This document shows, one piece after another, positions 57,517 through 64,000 of a stretch of 64,000 bases of DNA (its first letter is position 1; every line of letters starts with the position of its first letter). The DNA is from Pseudomonas sp. MF4836 (GTDB taxonomy: Bacteria > Pseudomonadota > Gammaproteobacteria > Pseudomonadales > Pseudomonadaceae), in contig NZ_MVOL01000001.1 in NCBI RefSeq assembly GCF_002018875.1, forward strand, positions 310,001 through 374,000. Direction: 5' to 3'. The notes beneath the pieces are model-generated. The model made no database searches, had not been told where the DNA came from, and saw only the letters and a list, made by a program, of their open reading frames with translations. Made by a program: the position numbers and the translations under genes.

Positions 57517-58935
57517 TTATTGAGACTCGGCAATTCCCAGCGCTGCCATCTTTTTGTACAAGGTCGAGCGTCCCAACCCCAGGCGCCGGGCCGCTTCATC
57601 CACCTTGCCGGCGCATTGCGCCAGGGTGTTGCTGATCAGTTGCCGATCGAACCGTTCCCGGGCGGCGGCAAAGGTTTCCTGGGGTTGCGCCTCGATCATC
57701 TGCGGGACGGCATCCCGTGGCAGCGGGCTGAAGTTGCCGATGGCCGCCCGAATATCCCCGGCATTGAGCATCAGTTTGTCGCTCAGCAGCGCCGCCCGTT
57801 CCAGCACATTGCGCAACTCGCGAATATTGCCCGGCCAGCCATGCTGACCCAGCAGGGCTAGCGCCTCGCGGTCCAGTTCATGCTGGCTGCGCAGTTCTTC
57901 GAGAATGCCTTCGCTCAGGGCCGGCAGATCGTCCAGACGCTCGCGCAGGGCGGGCACCTGGATCGGCAGCACATTGAGCCGGTAATAGAGGTCGGCGCGA
58001 AATTCGCCACGCTTGATGGCGGCCTCGAGGTCGGTGGAGGTGGCGGCGATGATCCGCACATCACTCTGGATCACCTCATTGGAGCCCACCGGTTCGAATT
58101 CCTTTTCCTGCAACACCCGCAGCAGCTTGCTTTGCAGGGGCAGGGGCATGTCGCCGATTTCATCGAGGAACAGGGTGCCGCCCTGGGCGATCTGCAATTT
58201 GCCGGAGCGGCCCTTGCGGTCGGCGCCGGTGAAGGCCCCGGGGGCGGTGCCGAAGAACTCCGCTTCCAGCAGGGCTTCGGGGATGGCGGCGCTGTTGATG
58301 CTGACAAAGGCCTTGTGCGCTCGCGGCGAGGCAGCGTGGATGGCCTGGGCCAGCAGTTCTTTGCCGGTGCCGGTTTCACCCAGCAGCAACACCGGGGAGT
58401 CGGCGCTTGCGCTGCGCCGGGCGCGGCGCTTGACCTCAAGGCTGGCGGCGCTGGTGCCGATGAAGTGGGCGAAGTTGTACTTGGTCTGCCGCGAGCGCAG
58501 CAGGGAGCGGGTCGAGGCCAGCTCTTCCTGCATGCTCAGGTAGCGCTTGAGCATGGGCGACAGGCTGCGCAGCTCATCGAACAGGGCAAAGCCGATGGCG
58601 CCGATCACGCTGCCGGCGGCGTCGTGGATCGGCAGGCGCATCACCACCAGCGGCTCCTTGGGGGTGTCTTGCATGTCCAGCAGGATCGGGCGCCCTGTGC
58701 GCACCACCTCCCGCAACAGGCTGCCGGGGATCACGCTTTCGCAGGCCTTGCCGATGGCGAAGGCGGCTGATTCCAGGCCAAAACGCCGGGCATAACGCTC
58801 GTTCATCCACACGATATTGGCGTCGCGGTCGACAATCACCGTGCCCTCGCTGGACTGCTCGATGATCTCGAACAGCGAACGGATCGCCAATTGGCGCACC
58901 CGCTGGTAATCCTTGAGGTTTTCGCTGTCGTTCAT
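57517..58935 (-). CDS. hbcR: Sigma-54-dependent activator of hydroxybutyrate catabolism
   Basis: The 472-residue protein has an N-terminal PAS domain (about 25-130, SSEGTVIVDRDANIVWMN), a central AAA+ domain (about 160-395) with Walker A GETGTGKE, the sigma-54 contact loop GAFTGAD and Walker B LFLDEIGDM, and a C-terminal Fis helix (KVDEAARRLGLGRSTLYKKM). It should activate the transporter-bdhA-aacS operon when its PAS domain senses hydroxybutyrate or a product. HbcR of P. aeruginosa has the same place and architecture. The ATG at 58935 is preferred to one 30 codons upstream. Confidence 0.92.
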   Translation of the reverse strand: MNDSENLKDYQRVRQLAIRSLFEIIEQSSEGTVIVDRDANIVWMNERYARRFGLESAAFAIGKACESVIPGSLLREVVRTGRPILLDMQDTPKEPLVVMRLPIHDAAGSVIGAIGFALFDELRSLSPMLKRYLSMQEELASTRSLLRSRQTKYNFAHFIGTSAASLEVKRRARRSASADSPVLLLGETGTGKELLAQAIHAASPRAHKAFVSINSAAIPEALLEAEFFGTAPGAFTGADRKGRSGKLQIAQGGTLFLDEIGDMPLPLQSKLLRVLQEKEFEPVGSNEVIQSDVRIIAATSTDLEAAIKRGEFRADLYYRLNVLPIQVPALRERLDDLPALSEGILEELRSQHELDREALALLGQHGWPGNIRELRNVLERAALLSDKLMLNAGDIRAAIGNFSPLPRDAVPQMIEAQPQETFAAARERFDRQLISNTLAQCAGKVDEAARRLGLGRSTLYKKMAALGIAESQ

Positions 58936-58984
58936 GCTGGCATCCAGAAAATGTGCGCCCGGGATTATGCCCGATGATTCAAAC

Positions 58985-59012
58985 CCTGTAGTCGCTGCCT
59001 CGTGCCTCGGTA
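58985..59012. repeat. REP-like hairpin
   Basis: CTGTAGTCGCTGCC and GGTAGCGGCTGCAG pair, with some G-T pairs, around TCGTGCCTC. It is a diverged member of the GTAGCCGCTGCC family, located between the yejF stop and the activator start. Confidence 0.5.
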
Positions 59013-59047
59013 GCGGCTGCAGCAACCCTCTTGTAGTTGTGGGGCAA

Positions 59048-60622
59048 TTATCCGGGCTGCGCAGCAGCCAGCAGTTCCTGGGTGTACGGGTGCTGGGGAG
59101 CTTCGAACACCTCGTGGCTGGGGCCTTGTTCGACGACTTTGCCGTCCTTGATCACGATCATGTCGTGGGCCAGGGCGCGGACCACGGCCAGGTCGTGGCT
59201 GATAAACAGGTAGGTCAGGCCGTGTTTTTCCTGCAAGTGGCGCAGCAGCGCCACCACTTGCTTTTGCACCGTGCGGTCCAGGGCCGAGGTCGGTTCGTCG
59301 AGCAGGATCAGCGCCGGTTTCAATACCAGGGCGCGGGCGATGGCAATGCGCTGGCGCTGGCCGCCGGAAAACTCGTGGGGGTAGCGATGGCGGCTGGCGG
59401 GGTCCAGGCCGACCTCCTGCAGCACCTGGATCACCTGCGCTTCGCATTGCCTGGCGGTCGACTGGCTGTGCACCTCCAGCCCTTCGCTGATGATCTGCGC
59501 CACCGACATCCGTGGGCTCAGGCTGCCGAAGGGGTCTTGGAACACCACCTGCATCTGCTTGCGCCACGGCCGCAGTTGTTTCTGGGTCAGGCCATCCAGC
59601 GCCTGGCCCTGGAAGCGAATGCCACCCTGGGAGTCCAGCAGCCGCAAAATCGCCTGGCCCAGGGTCGATTTGCCCGAGCCCGACTCGCCGACAATCCCCA
59701 GGGTCTTGCCTTGCTGCACGCTAAGGCTGATGCCATCCACCGCCCGCAGGTAGTGCTTGCGGCGCAGCAGGCCGCCACCGATCTGGAAGTCGACCCTCAG
59801 GTTGTCCACCTCCAGCACCGTTTCCCGAGCATCGAGGCACAGCGCTTCGCCCTCAGGTTCGGCGTTGAGCAACTCGCAGCTGTAAGGATGAGTCGGCGCG
59901 CTGAACAGGGTTTCGCAGTCGGCCTGTTCGACGATTTCCCCGGCCTTCATCACGCACACCCGCTGGGCGATGCGTCGCACCAGGTTGAGGTCGTGGCTGA
60001 TCAGCAGCAGGGACATGCCCAGGCGCTGTTGCAGGGATTTGAGCAGCAGCAGGATCTTGCGCTGCACCGTCACATCGAGGGCGGTGGTGGGTTCGTCGGC
60101 GATCAGCAGTTCCGGCTCGCAGGCCAGGGCCATGGCGATCATCACCCGCTGGCGCTGGCCGCCGGAAAGCTGGTGCGGGTAGGCCTTGAGCCGTTCCTGG
60201 GGTTTTTGAATGCCCACCAGCTCCAGCAGTTCGAGGATTCGCGCCTGGGCCTGTTTGCCTCCCAGGCCCTTGTGCAGCAGCAGGGTTTCGCCGATCTGTT
60301 TCTCGATGCTGTGCAGCGGGTTGAGGGAGGTCATGGGCTCCTGGAAGATCATCGCAATGCGATTGCCTCGCAGCTTTTGCAGGGTGGCGGGCTCGGCGCC
60401 CAGCAGCTCCTGGCCCCGATAACGCACGCTGCCGGAGCTGCTGCAACCGGTCTGCGGCAGCAGTTGCAGGATCGAGTGGGCGGTCACCGACTTGCCCGAG
60501 CCGGACTCGCCGACCAGGGCCAGGCACTCACCGGGGCGGATGTCCAGGCTCAGGTCGCGGACCACCGTCTGCTCGCCGAAGGCGACATTCAGGTGGCGGA
60601 TTTCGATCAGGTTGTCAGTCAT
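59048..60622 (-). CDS. yejF: Peptide ABC transporter ATPase, two fused domains (YejF)
   Basis: The 524-residue protein has two complete ATPase domains, each with Walker A GESGSGKS and signature LSGGQRQR or FSGGQRQR. Walker B segments are [12 protein letters not shown] and [12 protein letters not shown]. The fused DppD-DppF form is typical of YejF in the YejABEF oligopeptide/microcin C importer. The ATG at 60622 is used; an ATG six codons upstream lacks a ribosome site. A GATC-rich tandem repeat lies just upstream. Confidence 0.93.
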   Translation of the reverse strand: MTDNLIEIRHLNVAFGEQTVVRDLSLDIRPGECLALVGESGSGKSVTAHSILQLLPQTGCSSSGSVRYRGQELLGAEPATLQKLRGNRIAMIFQEPMTSLNPLHSIEKQIGETLLLHKGLGGKQAQARILELLELVGIQKPQERLKAYPHQLSGGQRQRVMIAMALACEPELLIADEPTTALDVTVQRKILLLLKSLQQRLGMSLLLISHDLNLVRRIAQRVCVMKAGEIVEQADCETLFSAPTHPYSCELLNAEPEGEALCLDARETVLEVDNLRVDFQIGGGLLRRKHYLRAVDGISLSVQQGKTLGIVGESGSGKSTLGQAILRLLDSQGGIRFQGQALDGLTQKQLRPWRKQMQVVFQDPFGSLSPRMSVAQIISEGLEVHSQSTARQCEAQVIQVLQEVGLDPASRHRYPHEFSGGQRQRIAIARALVLKPALILLDEPTSALDRTVQKQVVALLRHLQEKHGLTYLFISHDLAVVRALAHDMIVIKDGKVVEQGPSHEVFEAPQHPYTQELLAAAQPG

Positions 60623-60646
60623 TGCTACAGTCCGCTTCATAAACGT

Positions 60647-60691
60647 GGATCACGATCGGGGATCAAGATCGTGGATCAAGATCGGGGATCA
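60647..60691. repeat. 13-bp tandem repeat, 3.5 copies
   Basis: Copies GGATCACGATCGG, GGATCAAGATCGT, GGATCAAGATCGG and a partial GGATCA run head to tail, giving seven GATC sites in 45 bases. The array spans the yejE stop codon and the gap to yejF, so the last codons of YejE (DPRS) are repeat-encoded. Confidence 0.9.
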
Positions 60692-61698
60692 AAGGCATCG
60701 CGCAACGCCTCGCCGATAAACACCAGCAGCGACAGAATCAGCGCCAGGGTGAAAAACGCCGTCAGCCCCAGCCACGGCGCCTGCAGGTTCTGCTTGCCCT
60801 GGCCGATCAGCTCGCCCAGGGACGCGCTGCCGGCGGGCATGCCGAAGCCGAGGAAGTCCAGGGCGGTGAGGGTGGAAATGGCGCCGGTCAGAATAAAGGG
60901 CAGGTAGCTCAAGGTGGCGTTCATGGCGTTGGGCAGGATGTGCCGCACGATCACCTTGCGATCGGTCAGGCCCAGGGCCCGCGCGGCCTTGACGTACTCC
61001 AGGTTGCGCCCGCGCAGGAACTCGGCGCGCACCACGTCGACCAGGGCCAGCCAGGAGAACAGCGCCATGATCCCCAGCAGCCACCAGAAATTGGGCTCGA
61101 CGAACCCCGAGAGGATGATCAGCAGGTACAGCACCGGCAGCCCCGACCAGACCTCCAGCAAACGCTGGCCCAAGAGGTCGACCCAGCCGCCGTAATAGCC
61201 TTGCAGGGCGCCGGCGGCGATACCGATCAGGGCGCTGATGGCGGTCAGGGCCAGGGCGAACAGGATCGACACCCGCGCGCCATAAATCACCCGCGCCAGC
61301 ACATCGCGAGACTGGTCGTCGGTGCCCAGCCAGTTGACCTTGCTTGGCGGGCTCGGGGCCGGCTGGGTCAGGTCGTAGTTGGGCGTGTCTTCACTGAACG
61401 GGATCGGCGGGAACAGCATCCAGCCGCCATCCTTGCGGATCAGTTGCTGCACGTAGTCACTGCGGTAGTCGGCCTGGAACGGCAACTGGCCGCCGAATTC
61501 CTGCTCGGTGTAGCGCTTGAACGCGGGGAAGTACAACGAGCCCTGGTAGCTGACCACCAGCGGCTTGTCATTGGCGATCAGCTCGCCGCCCAGGGTCAGG
61601 ATAAACAGGCCGATAAACAGCCACAGCGACCACCAGCCACGGCGGTTTTTCTTGAAACGGTCGAAGCGCCGGCGCGCCAAAGGAGAAAGCGTGAGCAT
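60676..61698 (-). CDS. yejE: Peptide ABC transporter permease (YejE)
   Basis: The 340-residue permease has an N-terminal helix (about 22-42), a periplasmic insert, and five C-terminal helices, with the coupling loop EYVKAARALGLTDRKVI. The long insert with KVNWLGTDDQSRDVLAR is typical of YejE. The ATG at 61698 overlaps the yejB stop (TGATG) and has AGGA seven bases upstream. Confidence 0.95.
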   Translation of the reverse strand: MLTLSPLARRRFDRFKKNRRGWWSLWLFIGLFILTLGGELIANDKPLVVSYQGSLYFPAFKRYTEQEFGGQLPFQADYRSDYVQQLIRKDGGWMLFPPIPFSEDTPNYDLTQPAPSPPSKVNWLGTDDQSRDVLARVIYGARVSILFALALTAISALIGIAAGALQGYYGGWVDLLGQRLLEVWSGLPVLYLLIILSGFVEPNFWWLLGIMALFSWLALVDVVRAEFLRGRNLEYVKAARALGLTDRKVIVRHILPNAMNATLSYLPFILTGAISTLTALDFLGFGMPAGSASLGELIGQGKQNLQAPWLGLTAFFTLALILSLLVFIGEALRDAFDPRS

Positions 61699-62759
61699 CA
61701 GGCGTTCCTCGCGGCGAAGTCGATACGCGGGTCGACCAGGGTGTAGCACAGGTCGCCGATGAGTTTTATCAGCAGGCCGAAGAGGGTGAAGATAAACAGC
61801 GAGCCGAACACCACCGGGTAATCACGGGACACCGCCGCCTCGTAGCTCATGCGTCCCAGGCCATCGAGGGAGAAGATCACCTCGATCAGCAACGAGCCGG
61901 CGAAGAACACGCTGATAAAGGCCTGGGGAATGCCCGAGACCACCAGCAGCATGGCGTTGCGGAACACATGACCGTACAGCACCCGGCGTTCGCTCAGGCC
62001 CTTGGCCCGGGCGGTGACCACGTACTGGCGGGTGATTTCGTTGAGGAATGAGTTCTTGGTGAGGATGGTCAGGGTGGCGAAACCGCCGATCACCAGGGAC
62101 GTCACCGGCAGCACCAGGTGCCAGAAGTAGTCGGCGACCTTGCCCAGGGTGCTCAGCTGTTCGAAGTTGTCCGAGACCAGGCCACGCACCGGGAACCAGT
62201 TCAGCGAGGTGCCGCCGGCGAACAGCACGATCAGGAACATGGCGAACAGGAACGCCGGCATCGCATAGCCGATGATGATCGCGGTGCTGCTCCAGATGTC
62301 GAAATGGCTGCCGTGGTGCACCGCCTTGCGAATCCCCAGGGGAATCGACACCAGGTAGGTGATCAGGGTCGCCCAGAGGCCGAGGGAGATGGTCACCGGC
62401 ATTTTTTCCAGGATCAGGTCAGTGACCGTGGCGCCACGGAAGAAGCTCTTGCCGAAATCCAGGTGCGCGTAGTTCTTGAGCATCAGCCACAGGCGTTCGT
62501 GGGCCGGTTTGTCGAAGCCGTATTGCTTCTCGATGTCCTGGATCAGTTTCGGGTCGAGGCCGCGGCTGGCCCGGGAGCTGCCGCTGCTCATGTCGCCGGA
62601 ACCGCCGACGCTGCCACCGCCGCCAATCCCCTGCATGCGCGCAATGGCCTGTTCCACTGGGCCGCCCGGCGCGGCCTGGATGATGACGAAATTCACCAGG
62701 AGGATGATCAGCAGGGTCGGAATGATCAGCAGCAGGCGCCGCAGAATGTAGCCCAGCAT
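61698..62759 (-). CDS. yejB: Peptide ABC transporter permease (YejB)
   Basis: The 353-residue permease has a first helix (about 8-30), a Gly/Ser-rich periplasmic stretch ([19 protein letters not shown]) and five C-terminal helices, with coupling loop [17 protein letters not shown]. Its start overlaps the yejA stop. With YejE it forms the membrane pore for peptides. Confidence 0.95.
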   Translation of the reverse strand: MLGYILRRLLLIIPTLLIILLVNFVIIQAAPGGPVEQAIARMQGIGGGGSVGGSGDMSSGSSRASRGLDPKLIQDIEKQYGFDKPAHERLWLMLKNYAHLDFGKSFFRGATVTDLILEKMPVTISLGLWATLITYLVSIPLGIRKAVHHGSHFDIWSSTAIIIGYAMPAFLFAMFLIVLFAGGTSLNWFPVRGLVSDNFEQLSTLGKVADYFWHLVLPVTSLVIGGFATLTILTKNSFLNEITRQYVVTARAKGLSERRVLYGHVFRNAMLLVVSGIPQAFISVFFAGSLLIEVIFSLDGLGRMSYEAAVSRDYPVVFGSLFIFTLFGLLIKLIGDLCYTLVDPRIDFAARNA

Positions 62760-64000
62760 CAGTGTCGCCCTCCGGATTTGCCACGGCGGATCAGCTCGGC
62801 GGCCATCTGTTCATTGGTCAGTGCGGTGCTGCTGACTTCCCACCAGCTTTCGATGGCTTCGTCATTGCTGGCGGGCACTGCCGGGATGCCGAAGCGGTTC
62901 CACCACACGGTGGAGGTTCCTGGCGGGTAGTAGTTGGGGATCCAGTAGTAGTTCCACTGCAGCACCCGATCCAGGGCATGGGCGTAGCGCAGCATCTCCG
63001 GCTGGCTGGTGGCTTTCACCAGGCCATTGACCAGGGTGTCGACGGCCGGATTCTTGAGCACCATGTAGTTGTTGGAGCCGGCGTCCTTGGCCGCTGCGGA
63101 GCCGAAATAGTTGAACAGCTCCATGCCCGGCGACGTGGTCACCGGGTAGCCGGTGACGATCATGTCGTAGTCACGGGCCATCAGGCGGTTGACGTATTGC
63201 GAAGGGTCGATGCGGCGGATGTTCAAGGTGATGCCGATCTGCGCCAGGTTGCGTTTGTAGGGCAGCAGCAGGCGTTCGATGGAGTTCTGGGTGATGAGGA
63301 AAGTGAAGCTCAGGGGCTCGCCGTCGGCGTTGACCAGGGTGTCGCCTTCGGCCTTCCACCCCGCCTGTTCGAGCAGGGCCAGGGCTTGCAGCTGCTTGTC
63401 GCGGATCACTCCGCTGCCATCGGTCTTGGGCGCCTCGAAGACCTGGGTGAAGACTTCATCGGGGATCTGCCCGCGTAGGGGCTCGAGGATTTTCAGTTCT
63501 TCGGCGTCCGGCAGGCTGCGGGCAGCGAGCGCGGTGTTGGAGAAGAAACTCTGCTGGCGGATGTACATGTTGCGCATCATCTGCCGGTTGCTCCATTCGT
63601 AGTCCCAGAGCATGGCCAGGGCCTGGCGTACGCGGCGGTCCTGGAACATCGGTTTATCCAGGTTGAACACATAGCCCTGGGCTATTTGTGGCGCCGATTT
63701 TGCGAGGTGGGCCTTTTGCAGGCGGCCGTCGCTCAGGGGCGGGCTTTCGTAGCCGACGGAATAGCCGGTGGCAGAGAATTCGCGGTTGTAGTCGTAGGCG
63801 CCGCCGCGCAGGACCTGGCGCGCGACGTCGATGTCGCCGAAGTATTCGACGCTGAAGCGGTCGAAATTGTACAGGCCGCGGCTCACCGGCAGGTCCTTGC
63901 CCCACCAGGCAGGGTTGCGGACGAAGGTGATGCTGCGCCCGGAGTCGACCTTGTCGACCCGATACGGACCGCTGCCCAGGGGCGCGTCATAGCCACCGCC
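62759..64000 (-). CDS. yejA: Peptide ABC transporter binding protein (YejA), 5' truncated
   Basis: The frame is open to the right edge, with [18 protein letters not shown] and [19 protein letters not shown] before residue M of any internal start, so the N-terminus and signal peptide lie outside. [19 protein letters not shown] and [20 protein letters not shown] are typical of the YejA group of family 5 binding proteins. It delivers oligopeptides to YejBEF, and the four genes form one overlapping operon. Confidence 0.94.
   Translation of the reverse strand, partial: GGGYDAPLGSGPYRVDKVDSGRSITFVRNPAWWGKDLPVSRGLYNFDRFSVEYFGDIDVARQVLRGGAYDYNREFSATGYSVGYESPPLSDGRLQKAHLAKSAPQIAQGYVFNLDKPMFQDRRVRQALAMLWDYEWSNRQMMRNMYIRQQSFFSNTALAARSLPDAEELKILEPLRGQIPDEVFTQVFEAPKTDGSGVIRDKQLQALALLEQAGWKAEGDTLVNADGEPLSFTFLITQNSIERLLLPYKRNLAQIGITLNIRRIDPSQYVNRLMARDYDMIVTGYPVTTSPGMELFNYFGSAAAKDAGSNNYMVLKNPAVDTLVNGLVKATSQPEMLRYAHALDRVLQWNYYWIPNYYPPGTSTVWWNRFGIPAVPASNDEAIESWWEVSSTALTNEQMAAELIRRGKSGGRH

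Noticed and set aside
60647..60691. CRISPR-like array
   Set aside because: Copies are 13 bases with no unique spacers, so this is a simple tandem repeat.

Overview
The window is a GC-rich chromosomal segment of a Pseudomonas, most likely of the P. fluorescens complex. This is inferred from the codon bias (long antisense open frames over most genes), from two families of Pseudomonas intergenic repeats (the GAGGGAGCTTGCTCCC and GTAGCCGCTGCCG types), and from the gene content. No rRNA, tRNA, CRISPR array, insertion sequence or prophage is visible. Both ends cut a gene: a hybrid histidine kinase on the left and a YejA-type binding protein on the right.

Layout. 1-5137 (+): end of a PAS hybrid kinase, xthA, then an 18-codon leader ORF coupled to a haem-oxygenase-like diiron protein and a SAM methyltransferase. 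5132-10563 (-): a stressosome operon, rsbR-rsbS-rsbT, a phosphatase with an anti-sigma-type ATPase domain, a histidine kinase and a hybrid kinase. 10938-17029: pyruvate oxidase, an amino-acid-oxidase-like flavoprotein, an MFS exporter with a GlcG-like protein, and a LysR regulator. 17203-26400: a carbohydrate module with DhaK/DhaL kinase halves, a zinc alcohol dehydrogenase, an SDR, a ribose-type ABC transporter, an RpiB isomerase and a SorC regulator, which together fit tetritol/erythrulose use. 26401-34898: TerC-type membrane protein, signal peptidase paralogue, LysR, FAD oxidoreductase, polyamine-type binding protein, lipoprotein and a bile-acid-symporter-like carrier. 34972-42229: AraC regulator, an AT-rich patch with a three-helix membrane protein, Lrp plus alcohol dehydrogenase, small unknown ORFs, RtcB, and a small protein behind a structured leader. 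43001-49647: polar amino acid ABC transporter, RidA, IclR regulator, PLP deaminase/dehydratase and KDG kinase, which fit D-glucosaminate breakdown to KDPG. 49701-52566: parvulin and a triple-PAS hybrid kinase. 52857-58935: acetoacetyl-CoA synthetase, 3-hydroxybutyrate dehydrogenase, transporter and sigma-54 activator. 59048-64000: YejABEF-type peptide ABC transporter.

Regulation. Catabolic start sites carry A-rich Crc/Hfq-type motifs just upstream of the Shine-Dalgarno (22072, 31737, 54826, 57204). The sugar module has TGATCAGTCA repeats between its divergent halves, the amino-acid module has a TATTCCG dyad in front of its binding protein, and the hydroxybutyrate operon has a -24/-12 promoter. 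The points most worth following are the stressosome wired to histidine kinases, the leader peptide/diiron enzyme/methyltransferase unit, the two inferred sugar pathways, and the structured leader at 42236-42480.
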